From assembly GCA_037954325.1 (NCBI GenBank), contig JBBMNZ010000054.1, forward strand, positions 199,501-263,500: 64,000 nucleotides of DNA, read 5' to 3'. Numbering within the stretch: the first letter of the stretch is position 1; every line of letters begins with the position of its first letter. This document shows positions 1-13,265 of this stretch, piece by piece. A program made the translations under genes and the position numbers. The stretch comes from Fistularia commersonii (lineage: Eukaryota > Chordata > Actinopteri > Syngnathiformes > Fistulariidae). The notes under the pieces were generated by a model. It was not told the DNA's origin and ran no database searches. It worked only from the letters and a program-made list of their open reading frames with translations.

Positions 1-1849
1 ATCTATGTCCGGAGAATGCTCACATTAGCCCGTCTAAGGGGTTCTGATGCCCCCAAGCTTCCCCGCCTCTGAGAGGAGAAACTATACGTCTGCTACTCCG
101 CTCCTCCGCTCCTCCGCTTCTCAGCACCACTGCTCCTCCGCTTTGGGCCCTGGAATTCCCGAACCGCTGGACATAAGCGAATCAAGGCCGGGCATCTGCC
201 CTCCTCCGCTCCTCAGCTCATCTGCTCGAGGCCCTGGTACTCCCTGTCCGCGACCCCCCCCCCCACCTAAACAAACTCACACACACACACACACACGAAC
301 ACACACACAGACACACACACACACACACCTTAACTCATCTTAGCTGTGCTAATAGCATTAGCCGAAACGCATCCACAACCAAACAAACATTAGCTCATCC
401 ACTCATTCACATGTGTGTGCCCAATGGTCCGGCAGCTCCAATCATACGACCGGGGGATCTATGTCCGGAGAATGCTCACATTAGCCCGTCTAAGGGGTTC
501 TGCCCCCAAGCTTCCCCGCCTCTGAGAGAAGAAACATTACCTCCGCTCCTCCGCTCCTCCGCTCCTCCGCTTCTCAGCTCCACCGCTCCTCCGCTATGGG
601 CCCTGGTACTCCCCCCCCCCACCTAAACAAACTCTCACACAAAATCACTCACACACACACAAAAACACACAAACACACACACACACACACATACACACAC
701 ACCTTAACTCATCATAGCTGTGCTAATAGCATTAGCCGAAACGCATCCACAACCAAACAAACATTAGCTCATCCACTCATTCACATGTGTGTGCCCTATG
801 GTACTCCCTGTCCGCGACCCCCCCCCACCAAAAGAGCCTCTCACACACACAAAGACACTCACACACACACAGACACACATATACACTCATACACACACCT
901 TAAGTCTTCATAGCTGTGCTAATAGCTTTAGCCGAAACGCATCCACAACCAAACAAACATTAGCTCCTCCACTCATTCACATGTGTGTGCCCTGGTACTC
1001 CTTGTCCGTGACCCCCCCCCCCCCCCTACCAAAACAAACTATCACGCACATACACAAAGACACTCACACACACACACACACTGACACACATACACACATT
1101 AAGTCATGATAGCTGTGCTAATAGCATTAGCCGAAATGCATCCACAACCAAACAAACATTAGCTCATCCACTCATTCACATGTGTGTGCCCAATGGTCCG
1201 CTTCTCCGCTCCACCGCTCCTCCGCTATAGGCCCTGGTACTCCCGATCCACAAACACACACAAACACACACACACACACACAAGAACACAAAAACACACA
1301 AACACACAAACACCCACACACACACACACCTTAAGTCATCATAGCTGTGCTAATAGCATTAGCCGAAACGCATCCACAACCAAACAAACATTAGCTCGTC
1401 CACTCATTCAAATGTATGTGCCCAGAGGTCCTGGATCTCCGGTCATACGTCCGGGGCATCTAATTCCGGAGAAGGCTCACATTTGCCGGTCTAAGGGGTC
1501 CTGCTGCCCCCAAGCTTCCCCGCCTTTGAGAAGAGAAATATAATATCGCTCCTCCGCTCCTCCGCTTCTCAACACCTCCGCTCCTCCGCTATTGGCCCTG
1601 GTACTCCCGATCCTGCAAACTCAGGAGAATTGCGAGAGGTGCTTCTGCTCTCCTCCACTCCTCCGCTTCTCCGCTCCTCCGCTTTTCCGCTTTGGGCCCT
1701 GGAACTCCCGAACCGCTGGATATAAGGGAATCACGGGCTGGGCTTATGCCCTCCTCTGCTCCTCAGCTCATCCGCTCGAGGCCCTGGTACTCCCTGTCCG
1801 CGACCCCCCCCCACCTAAACAAACTCTCACACACACACACAGACACACT

Positions 1850-1883
<34 letters not shown>

Positions 1884-2650
1884 CACACCTTAACTCATCA
1901 TAGCCGTGCTAATAGCATTAGCCGAAACGCATCCACAACTAAACAAACATTAGCTCTTCCACTCATTCACATGTGTGTGCCCAATGGTCCGGGAGCTCCA
2001 ATCATACGTCCGGGGGATCTATGTCCGGAGAATGCTCATATTAGCCCATCTAAGGGGTTCTGCTGCCCCCAAGCTTCCCCGCCTCTGAGTGGAGAAACAA
2101 TACTTCCGCTACTCCGCTCCTCCGCTTCTCAGCTCCACCGCTCTTCCGCTATGGGCCCTGGTACTCCCCCCCTCCACCTAAATAAACTCTCACACATACA
2201 CACACAAGAACACACTGACACACAAACACACAAAGACACACACACAGCTCAGCTCCACCGCTCCTCCGCTTTGGGCCCTGGAATTCCCGAACCGCTTGAC
2301 ATAAGCGAATCACGGGCCGGGCTTCTGCCCTCCTCCGCTCCTCAGCTCATCCGCTCTTGGCACTGGTACTCCCTGTCCGCGACCCCCCCCCCCCACCAAA
2401 ACAACCTCACTCACACAAACACACAAAGACACTCACACACACACACAGACACACACACACCTTAAGTCTTCATAGCTGTGCTAATAGCGTTAGCCGAAAA
2501 GCATCCACAACCAAACAAACATTAGCTCATCCAATCATTCACAAGTATGTACCAAGAGGTCCGGGAGCCCCGGTCATACGTCCGGGAGAGCTATGTCCAT
2601 AGAAGGCTCATATTGGCCAGTCTAAGGGGTCCTGCTGCCCCAAAGCTTCC
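1..2650. repeat. Cluster of composite CA-modules, about seven copies
   Basis: Each copy runs through the same parts in order: a CA microsatellite, a conserved segment containing GCTGTGCTAATAGCATTAGC, a core around TCCGGGAGCTCCA and ATGTCCGGAGAA, a CTCCGCTC-type run, and a boundary GGGCCCTGGTACTCCC followed by a C-run and the next CA tract. Anchor copies of the GCTAATAGC segment lie near 341, 714, 911, 1111, 1341, 1901 and 2471. Copies differ by deletion of internal parts, so spacing varies from about 180 to 570 bp. The His-Thr-rich open frames here are translations of the CA tracts. I do not recognise a named family. Confidence 0.85.
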
Positions 2651-5600
2651 CCGCCTTTGAGAAGAGAAACATAAGTCTGCTCCTCCGCTCCTCCGCTCCA
2701 CCGCTCCACCGCTTCTCCGTTCTTCCACTCATCCGCTCCGCCGCTGATCCGCTCCGGGCCTTAGTACTCCAGAACTGCTGGACATAAGCGAATCAGGCTC
2801 CAAGCCCTGTTACTCCCTATCCGCGGGACTCTGTCGAAATATGGACCGTGCTTCCCCTCTCCTCCACTCCTCCGCTCCTCCGCTCTTCCGCTCCTCCTCT
2901 CCTCCGCTCCTCCGCTTCTCCGCTCCTCCGCTCCTCCGCTCCTCCGCTCCTCCGCTCCTCCGCTCCTGGCCCTGGTACTCCTGAACTGCTGGACATAAGC
3001 GATTCAGGCTCCAAACCCTGGTACTCCCCTTCCGCGGGACTCAGGCGAATTGTCGGACGGGCTTCCGCTCTCCTCCGCTCCTCCGCTCCTCTGCTCTTCC
3101 GCTCCTCCGCTCCTCCGCTCCTCCGCTCCTCCGCTCCTCCGCTCCTCCGCTTCTCCGTTCTTCCGCTCATCCGCTCCGCCGCTCATCCGCTGCTGGCCCT
3201 GGTACTCCTGAACTGCTGGACCTGGGCGAATCAGGCCCCAGGCCCTGGTACTCCCTCTCCGCGGGACTCAGGTGAATTGTCGGCCGGGCTTCCGCTCTCC
3301 TCCGCTTCTCTTCTCATCCGCTCCTCCGCTCCTCCGCTCAAGTTCCTGGTACTCCTGACCGTTGGATATAAGTGAACCTGCTCAAGGCCCTGGTACTCCC
3401 AATCCGCGGGACTCTGGCGAAATGTGGACCGTGCTTTCCCTCTCCTCCGCTCCTCCACTCATCCGCCCCTCCGCTCCTTTGCTCCTCCGCTCCTCCGCAA
3501 TGGCCCTGGTACTCCTGAACTGCTGACCATCATTTAATCACGCTACAGGCCCTGGTACTCCCTTTCTCCGGGATTTAGGCATATTGTGGTCCATGCTTCC
3601 ACTCTCCTCCGCTCCTCCGCGCCTCTGCTCCTCCGCTCCTCCGCTCCTCGGCTCCTCCGCTCCTCCGCTTCTCCGTTCTTCCGCTCATCCGCTCCGCCGC
3701 TCATCCGCTACTGGCCCTGGTACTCCTGAACTGCTGGACCTGGGTGAATCAGGCTCCAGGCCCTGGTACTCCCTCTCCGCGGGACTCAGGTGTATTGTCG
3801 GCCGGGCTTCCGCTCTCTTCCGCTTCTCCCCTCCTCCGCACCTCCGCTCCTCCGCTCCTCTGCTCATCTGCTCCTCCGCTCCCCCGCTCCAGGCCCTGGT
3901 ACTCCCAATCCACGGGACTTAGGCGAATTGTCGGCCGGGCTTCCGCTCTCCTCCGCTCCTCCGCTCCTCCACTCCTCCGCTCCTCCGCTCCGGCCCTGGT
4001 ACTCCTGAACTGCTGGACATAAGCGAAACAGGCTCCAGGCCCTGGTACTCCCTTTCCGCGGGACTAAGGCAAAAAGTGGGCCGGGCTTCCGCTCTCCTCC
4101 GCTCCTCCGCTCCTCCACTCATCCAACCCTCCGCTCGTCCGCTCCTCCGCACTTGGCCCTGGTACTCCTGAATTGTTGAACATCATTAAATCACGCTTCA
4201 GGCCCTGGTACTCCCTCTAAGCGGGACTCAGGCGAATTGTCGGCCGGATTCCGCTCTCCTCCGGTCCTCCGGTCCTCCGGTCCTCCGGTCCTCCGCTCCT
4301 CCGCTCCTCCGCTCCACCGCTCCGGCCCTGATACTCCTGAACTGCTGGACATAAGCGAATCAGGCTCCAGGCCCTGGTACTCCCTCTCCGCGGGACTAAG
4401 GCGAATTGTCGGCCGGGCCTCCGCTCTCCTCCGCTTCTCCGCTCCTCCGCTCCTCCGCTCCTCCGCTCTAGGCCCTGGTACTCCTGAACTGCTTGCCATA
4501 AGCGGATCAGGCTCCAGGCCCTGGTACTCCCAATCCGCGGGACTCAGGCGAAATGTGGGCCGGGCTTCCGCTCTCCTCCGCTCCTCCGCTCCTCCACTCC
4601 TCCGCTCCTCCGCTCCGGCCCTGGTACTCCTGAACTGCTGGACATAAGCGAAACAGGCTCCAGGCCCTGGTACTCCCTTTCCGCGGGACTTAGGCGAATA
4701 TTCGGCCGGGCTTCCGCTCACCTCCGCTCCTCCGCTCCTCCGCTCCTCCGCTCCTCCGCTCCTCCGCTCCTCCTCTCTGGGCCCTGGTACTCCTGAACTG
4801 CTTGCCATAGGCATATCAGGCTCCAGGCCCTGGTACTCCCAATCCGCGGGACTAAGGCAAAAAGTGGGCCGGGCTTCCGCTCTCCTCCGCTCCTCCGCTC
4901 CTCCACTCATCCAACCCTCCGCTCGTCCGCTCCTCCGCACCTGGCCCTGGTACTCCTGAATTGTTGAACATCATTAAATCACGCTTCAGGCCCTGGTACT
5001 CCCTCTAAGCGGGACTCAGGCGAATTGCCGGCCGGGCCTCCGCTCTCCTCCGCTCCTCCGCTCCTCCGCTCCAGCCCTGGTACTCCTGAACTGCTGGATA
5101 TCATTAAATCACGCTTCTGGTCCTGGTACTCCCTTTCCGCGGGACTCAGGCGAATTGTCGGCCGGATTCCGCTCTCCTCCGGTCCTCCGGTCCTCCGGTC
5201 CTCCGCTCCTCCGGTCCTCCGCTCCCCCGCTCCTCCGTTCCGGCCCTGGTACTCCTGAACTGCTGGACATAAGCGAATCAGGCTCAAGGCCCTGGTACTC
5301 CTTCTCCGCGGGACTTAGGCGAATTGTCGGCCGGGCTTCCGCTCACCTCCGCTCCTCCGCTCATCCGGTCCTCCACTCATCCGCCCCTCCGCTCCTTCGC
5401 TCCTCCGCACCTGGCCCTGGTACACCTGCATTGCTGAACATCATTAAATCACGTTTATGGCCCTGGTACACCCTCTCCGCTGGAGTCAGGCGAATATTCG
5501 ACCGGGCTTCCGCTCTCCTAAGCTCATCCGCTCATCCGCTCGTCCGCTCCTCCGCTGTGGGCCCTGGTACTCCGGAACCGCAGGACATAAGCTATTCAGG

Positions 5601-6289
5601 CTCCAGGCCCTGGTACTCCCTTTCCGCGGGACTCAGGCAAATTGTCGGCCGGATTCCGCTCTCCTCCGCTCCTCCGCTCCACCACTTAAACGTTCTTCTG
5701 CTCATCTGCTCCTCCGCTCCGGGCCCTGGTACTCCTGAACTGCTAGACATAATCGAATCAGGTACCAGGCCTTGGTACTCCCTCTCCGCGGGACTTAGGC
5801 GAATTTTCGGCCGGGCTTCTGCTCACCTCCGCTCCGCCGCTCATCCGCTCCTCCGCTCCTCCGCTCTTCCGCTCCTCCGCTCTTCCGCTCTTCTGCTCAT
5901 CTGCTCCTCCGCTCCCCCATTCCGGGCCCTGGTACTCCCAATCCGCGGGACTTAGGCGAATTGTCGGCCGGGCTTCCGCTCTCCTCCGCTTCTCCTCTCA
6001 TCCGCTCCGCCGCTCCTCCGCTTCAGGCCCTGGTACTCCTGAACTGCTAGACATAAGCGAATCAGGCTCCAGGTCCTGGTACTCCCTCTCCGCGGGACTC
6101 AGGCGAATTGCCGGCCGGGCTTCCGCTCTCCTCCGCTCCTTCGCTCCTCCGCTCCTCCGCTCCTCCGTTCTGGCCCTGGTACTCCTGAACTGCTGGACAT
6201 AAGCGAATTAGGTTCCAGGCCCTGGTACTCCCTCTCCGCGGGACTTAGGCGAATTTTTGGCCGGGCTTCCGCTCTCCTCCGCTCTTCCG

Positions 6290-7782
6290 CTCCTCCGGTC
6301 ATCCGCTCCTCCGCTCCGGGCCCTGGTACTCCGGACCGCTTGACATAAGTGAATCAGGCTCCCAGCCCTGGTACTCACAATCCGCGCGACATAGGGGAAA
6401 TGTGGGCCGGGCTTCCGCTCTCCTCCGCTCCTCCGCTCCTCCGCTCCTCCGCTCATCCGCTCCTCCGCTCATCCGCTCATCCGCTCCTCCGCTCCTTCGA
6501 TCCTCCGCTCCAGGCCCTGGTACTCCTGAACTGCTGGACATAAGTGAATCAGGCTCCAGGCCCTGGTACTCCCTCTCCGCGGGACTCAGGCGAATTGCCG
6601 GACGGGCTTCCGCTCTCCTCCACTCCTCCGCTCATCCACTCATCCGCCCCTCCGCTCCTCCGCTCCTCCGCACCTGGCCCTGGTACTCCTGAATTGCTGA
6701 ACATCATTAAATCACGATTCAGGCCCTGGTACTCCCTTTCCGCGGGACTCAGGCGAATTGTCGGCAGGATTCCGCTCTCCTCCGCTCCTCGGCTCCTCCC
6801 CACCTCCGCTCCTCCGCTCCTCCGCTCCTCCGCTTCTCCGCTCCTCCACTCCTCCGCTCCTCCGCTTCTCCTCTCATCCACTCCTCCGCTCCTCCGCTCC
6901 GGCCCTGGTACTCCTGAACTGCTGGACATAAGCGAAACAGGCTCCAGGCCCTGGTACTCCCTTTCCGCGGGACTAAGGCAAAAAGTGGGCCGGGCTTCCG
7001 CTCTCCTCCGCTCCTCCGCTCCTCCACTCATCCAACCCTCCGCTCGTCCGCTCCTCCGCACCTGGCCCTGGTACTCCTGAATTGTTGAACATCATTAAAT
7101 CACGCTTCAGGCCCTGGTACTCCCTCTAAGCGGGACTCAGGCGAATTGCCGGCCGGGCCTCCGCTCTCCTCCGCTCCTCCGCTCCTCCGCTCCAGCCCTG
7201 GTACTCCTGAACTGCTGGATATCATTAAATCACGATTCTGGTCCTGGTACTCCCTTTCCGCGGGACTCAGGCGAATTGTCGGCCGGATTCCGCTCTCCTC
7301 CGGTCCTCCGGTCCTCCGGTCCTCCGCTCCTCCGGTCCTCCGCTCCTCCGCTCCACCGCTCCGGCCCTGGTACTCCTGAACTGCTGGACATAAGCGAATC
7401 AGGCTCCAGGCCCTGGTACTCCCAATTCGCGGGACTAAGGCGAATTGTCGGCCGGGCTTCCGCTCTCCTCCGCTTCTCCGCTCCTCCGGTCCTCCGCTCC
7501 TCCGCTCCTCCGCTCTAGGCCCTGGTACTCCTGAACTGCTTGCCATAAGCGGATCAGGCTCCAGGCCCTGGTACTCCCAATCCGCGGGACTCAGGCGAAA
7601 TGTGGGCCGGGCTTCCGCTCTCCTCCGCCCCTCCGCTCCTCCACTCCTCCGCTCCTCCGCTCCGGCCCTGGTACTCCTGAACTGCTGGACATAAGCGAAA
7701 CAGGCTCCAGGCCCTGGTACTCCCTTTCCGCGGGACTTAGGCGAATATTCGGCTGGGCTTCCGCTCACCTCCGCTCCTCCGC
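6290..7782. repeat. Higher-order satellite repeat, 1492-bp unit, copy 1
   Basis: The block from the GGTCATCCGCTCC junction near 6290 recurs 1492 bp downstream almost without change. Matching landmarks at 6349/7841, 6402/7894, 6544/8036, 7146/8638 and 7276/8768 all have the same offset. It contains about nine basic units of mixed subtype, so the amplified object is the 1492-bp block, not the basic unit. Confidence 0.88.
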
Positions 7783-9274
7783 TCCTCCGGTCATCCGCTC
7801 CTCCGCTCCGGGCCCTGGTACTCCGGACCGCTTGACATAAGTGAATCAGGCTCCCAGCCCTGGTACTCACAATCCGCGCGACATAGGGGAAATGTGGGCC
7901 GGGCTTCCGCTCTCCTCCGCTCCTCCGCTCCTCCGCTCCTCCGCTCATCCGCTCCTCCGCTCATCCGCTCATCCGCTCCTCCGCTCCTTCGATCCTCCGC
8001 TCCAGGCCCTGGTACTCCTGAACTGCTGGACATAAGTGAATCAGGCTCCAGGCCCTGGTACTCCCTCTCCGCGGGACTCAGGCGAATTGCCGGACGGGCT
8101 TCCGCTCTCCTCCACTCCTCCGCTCATCCACTCATCCGCCCCTCCGCTCCTCCGCTCCTCCGCACCTGGCCCTGGTACTCCTGAATTGCTGAACATCATT
8201 AAATCACGATTCAGGCCCTGGTACTCCCTTTCCGCGGGACTCAGGCGAATTGTCGGCAGGATTCCGCTCTCCTCCGCTCCTCGGCTCCTCCCCACCTCCG
8301 CTCCTCCGCTCCTCCGCTCTTCCGCTTCTCCGCTCCTCCACTCCTCCGCTCCTCCGCTTCTCCTCTCATCCACTCCTCCGCTCCTCCGCTCCGGCCCTGG
8401 TACTCCTGAACTGCTGGACATAAGCGAAACAGGCTCCAGGCCCTGGTACTCCCTTTCCGCGGGACTAAGGCAAAAAGTGGGCCGGGCTTCCGCTCTCCTC
8501 CGCTCCTCCGCTCCTCCACTCATCCAACCCTCCGCTCGTCCGCTCCTCCGCACCTGGCCCTGGTACTCCTGAATTGTTGAACATCATTAAATCACGCTTC
8601 AGGCCCTGGTACTCCCTCTAAGCGGGACTCAGGCGAATTGCCGGCCGGGCCTCCGCTCTCCTCCGCTCCTCCGCTCCTCCGCTCCAGCCCTGGTACTCCT
8701 GAACTGCTGGATATCATTAAATCACGCTTCTGGTCCTGGTACTCCCTTTCCGCGGGACTCAGGCGAATTGTCGGCCGGATTCCGCTCTCCTCCGGTCCTC
8801 CGGTCCTCCGGTCCTCCGCTCCTCCGGTCCTCCGCTCCTCCGCTCCACCGCTCCGGCCCTGGTACTCCTGAACTGCTGGACATAAGCGAATCAGGCTCCA
8901 GGCCCTGGTACTCCCAATTCGCGGGACTAAGGCGAATTGTCGGCCGGGCTTCCGCTCTCCTCCGCTTCTCCGCTCCTCCGGTCCTCCGCTCCTCCGCTCC
9001 TCCGCTCTAGGCCCTGGTACTCCTGAACTGCTTGCCATAAGCGGATCAGGCTCCAGGCCCTGGTACTCCCAATCCGCGGGACTCAGGCGAAATGTGGGCC
9101 GGGCTTCCGCTCTCCTCCGCCCCTCCGCTCCTCCACTCCTCCGCTCCTCCGCTCCGGCCCTGGTACTCCTGAACTGCTGGACATAAGCGAAACAGGCTCC
9201 AGGCCCTGGTACTCCCTTTCCGCGGGACTTAGGCGAATATTCGGCTGGGCTTCCGCTCACCTCCGCTCCTCCGC
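7783..9274. repeat. Higher-order satellite repeat, 1492-bp unit, copy 2
   Basis: This is a direct tandem copy of the preceding block. The few differences seen include a substitution near 8320 inside the 8-mer run. Homology with copy 1 ends close to 9274, where the 8-mer run continues differently. Part of this block (8638-8870) recurs again 910 bp further on at 9548-9780, so the same subunits were also used in a shorter duplication. Confidence 0.88.
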
Positions 9275-11289
9275 TCCTCCGCTCCTCCGCTCCTCCTCTC
9301 TGGGCCCTGGTACTCCTGAACTGCTTGCCATAGGCATATCAGGCTCCAGGCCCTGGTACTCCCAATCCGCGGGACTAAGGCAAAAAGTGGGCTGGGCTTC
9401 CGCTCTCCTCCGCTCCTCCGCTCCTCCACTCGTCCAACCCTCCGCTCGTCCGCTCCTCCGCACCTGGCCCTGGTACTCCTGAATTGTTGAACATCATTAA
9501 ATCACGCTTCAGGCCCTGGTACTCCCTCTAAGCGGGACTCAGGCGAATTGCCGGCCGGGCCTCCGCTCTCCTCCGCTCCTCCGCTCCTCCGGTCCAGCCC
9601 TGGTACTCCTGAACTGCTGGATATCATTAAATCACGCTTCTGGTCCTGGTACTCCCTTTCCGCGGGACTCAGGCGAATTGTCGGCCGGATTCCGCTCTCC
9701 TCCGGTCCTCCGGTCCTCCGGTCCTCCGCTCCTCCGCTCCTCCGCTCCTCCGCTCCACCGCTCCGGCCCTGGTACTCCTGAACTGCTGGACATAAGCGAA
9801 TCAGGCTCCAGGCCCTGGTACTCCCTCTCCGCGGGACTAAGGCGAATTGTCGGCCGGGCTTCCGCTCTCCTCCGCTTCTCCACTCATCCGCTCCTCCGCT
9901 CCTCCGCTCCTCCGCTCTAGGCCCTGGTACTCATGAACTGCTTGCCATTAGCGAATCAGGCTCCAGGCCCTGGTACTCCCAATCCGCGGGACTCAGGCGA
10001 AATGTGGGCCGGGCTTCCGCTCTCTTCCGCTCCTCCGGTCCTCCACTCCTCCGCTCCTCCGCTCCGGCCCTGGTACTCCTGAACTGCTGGACATAAGCGA
10101 AACTGGCTCCAGGCCCTGGTACTCCCTTTCCGCGGGACTTAGGCGAATTTTTGGCCGGGCTACCGCTCTCCTCCGCTCCTCCGCTCTTCCGCTCCCCCGC
10201 TCCGGGCCCTGGTACTCCGGACCGCTTGACATAAGTGTATCAGGCTCCAAGCCCTGGTACTCCCAATCCGCGGGACATAGGGGAAATGTGGGCCGGCCTT
10301 CCGCTCTCCTCCGCTCCTCCGCTCCTCCGCTCCTCCGCTCATCCGCTCATCCGCTCATCCGCTCATCCGCTCATCCGCTCCTGCGCTCCTCCGCTCCTCC
10401 GCTCCTGGCCCTGGTACTCCTGAACTGCTGGACATAAGCGACTCAGGTTCTAGGCCCTGGTACTCCTTCTCCGTGGGACTCAGGCGAATTGCCGGCCGGG
10501 CTTCCGCTCTCCTCAGCTCATCCGCTCATCCGCTCATCCGCTCCTCCGCTCCTCCGCTCCTCCGCTCCTCCGCTCCACCGCTCCGGCCCTGGTACTCCTG
10601 AATTGCTGGACATAAGCGAATCAGGCTCCAGGCCCTGGTACTCCCTCTCCGCGGGACTAAGGCGAATTGTCGGCCGGGCTTCCGCTCTCCTCCGCTTCTC
10701 CGCTCCTCCGCTCCTCCGCTCCTCCGCTCCTCCGCTCTAGGCCCTGGTACTCCTGAACTGCTTGCCATAAGCGAATCAGGCTCCAGGCCCTGGTACTCCC
10801 AATCCGCGGGACTCAGGCGAAATGTGGGCCGGGCTTCCGCTCTCCTCCGCACCTCCACTCCTCCGCTCATCCGCCCCTCCGCTCCTCCGCTCCTCCGCTC
10901 CGCCGCTCTGGGCCCTGGCACTCCTGAACTCCTTGCCATAAGCGAATCAGGCTCCAGGCACTGGTACTCCCAATCCGCGGGACTCAGGCGAAATGTGGGC
11001 CGGTCTTCCGCTTTCCTCCCCACCTCCGCTCCTCCACTCATCCGCCCCTCCGCTCCTCCGCACCTGGGCCTGGTACTCCTGAATTGCTGAACATCAATAA
11101 ATCACGCTTCTGGCCCTGGTACTCCCTCTCCGCTGGACTCAGGCGAATTGTCGGCCGGATTCCGCTCTCCTCCGCTCATCCGCTCCTCCGCTCCACCGCT
11201 TAAACGTTATTTTGCTCATCCGCTCCTCCGCTCCTCCGCTCCTGGCCCTGGTACTACTGAACTGCTGGACATAAGCGAATCAGGCTCCA

Positions 11290-13265
11290 GGACTTGGTAC
11301 TCCCTCTCCGCGGGACTCAGGCGAATTGCCGACCGGGCTTCCGCTCACCTCAGCTCATCCGCTCCTCCGCTCCTCCGCTCCTCCGCTCCTCCGCTCCTGC
11401 GCTCCTCCGTTCCTCCGCTCCGGCCCTGGTACTCCTGAACTGCTGGACATAGCGAATCAGGCTCCTGGCCCTGGTACTCCCTCTCCGTGGGACTTAGGCG
11501 AATTGTTGGCCGGGCTTCCGCTCTCCTCCGCTCCTCCGCTCCTCCGCACCTGGGCCCGGTTCTCCTGAACTGCTTGCCATAAGCGAATCAGGCTCCAGGC
11601 CCTGGTACTCCCTCTCCGCGGGACTCAGGCGAGATGTCGGCCGGATTCCGCTCTCCTCCGCTCATCCGCTCCTCCGCTCCACCGCTTAAACGTTCTTCTG
11701 CTCATCTGCTCCTCCGCTCCTCCGCTCCTGGCCCTGGTACTCCTGAACTGCTGGACATAAGCGAATCAGGTTCCAGGACCTGGTACTCCCTCTCCGCGGG
11801 ACTCAGGCAAATTGCCGGCCGGGCTTCCGCTCTCCTCAGCTCATCCGCTTATCCGCTCCTCCGCTCCTCCGCTCCTCCGCTCCTCCGTTTCTCCGCTCCG
11901 GCCCTGGTACTCCTGAACTGCTGGACATAGCGAATCAGGCTCCTGGCCCTGGTACTCCCTCTCCGCGGGACTTAGGCGAATTGTTGGCCGGGCTTCCGCT
12001 CTCCTCCGCTCCTCCGCTCCTCCGCTCCTCCGCTCCTCCGCTCCTCCGCTCCTCCGCTCTGGGCCCGGTTCTCCTGAACTGCTTGCCATAAGCGAATCAG
12101 GCTCCAGGCCCTGGTACTCCCTTTCCGCGGGACTCAGGCGAGATGTCGGCCGGATTCCGCTCTCCTCCGCTCGTCCGCCCCTCCGCTCCACCGCTTAAAC
12201 GTTCTTCTGCTCATCCGCTCCTCCGCTCCTCCGCTCCGGCCCTGGTACTCCCCCTAACTGCTGGACATAAGCGAATCAGGCTCCAGGACTTGGTACTCCC
12301 TCTCCGCGGGACTCAGGCGAATTGCCGACCGGGCTTCCGCTCACCTCAGCTCATCCGCTCCTCCGCTCCTCCGCTCCTCCGCTCCTGCGCTCCTCCGTTC
12401 CTCCGCTCCGGCCCTGGTACTCCTGAACTGCTGGACATAGCGAATCAGGCTCCTGGCCCTGGTACTCCCTCTCCGTGGGACTTAGGCGAATTGTTGGCCG
12501 GGCTTCCGCTCTCCTCCGCTCCTCCGCTCCTCCGCACCTGGGCCCGGTTCTCCTGAACTGCTTGCCATAAGCGAATCAGGCTCCAGGCCCTGGTACTCCC
12601 TTTCCGCGGGACTCAGGCGAGATGTCGGCCGGATTCCGCTCTCCTCCGCTCATCCGCTCCTCCGCTCCACCGCTTAAACGTTCTTCTGCTCATCTGCTCC
12701 TCCGCTCCTCCGCTCGTGGCCCTGGTACTCCTGAACTGCTGGACATAAGCGAATCAGGTTCCAGGACCTGGTACTCCCTCTCCGCGGGACTCAGGCAAAT
12801 TGCCGGCCGGGCTTCCGCTCTCCTCAGCTCATCCGCTTATCCGCTCCTCCGCTCCTCCGCTCCTCCGCTCCTCCGTTTCTCCGCTCCGGCCCTGGTACTC
12901 CTGAACTGCTGGACATAGCGAATCAGGCTCCTGGCCCTGGTACTCCCTCTCCGCGGGACTTAGGCGAATTGTTGGCCGGGCTTCCGCTCTCCTCCGCTCC
13001 TCCGCTCCTCCGCTCCTCCGCTCCTCCGCTCCTCCGCTCTGGGCCCGGTTCTCCTGAACTGCTTGCCATAAGCGAATCAGGCTCCAGGCCCTGGTACTCC
13101 CTTTCCGCGGGACTCAGGCGAGATGTCGGCCGGATTCCGCTCTCCTCCGCTCGTCCGCGCCTCCGCTCCACCGCTTAAACGTTCTTCTGCTCATCCGCTC
13201 CTCCGCTCCTCCGCTCCGGCCCTGGTACTCCCCCTAACTGCTGGACATAAGCGAATCAGGCTCCA
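11290..13265. repeat. Higher-order satellite repeat, two ~988-bp units
   Basis: Landmarks at 11634 and 12622 are 988 bp apart. Landmarks at 12143 and 13123 are 980 bp apart, and those at 11331 and 12327 are 996 bp apart. The steps of 8 bp correspond to gain or loss of one CTCCGCTC unit. This second higher-order family carries the segment CCGCTTAAACGTTCTTCTGC, absent from the 1492-bp family. Confidence 0.85.
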
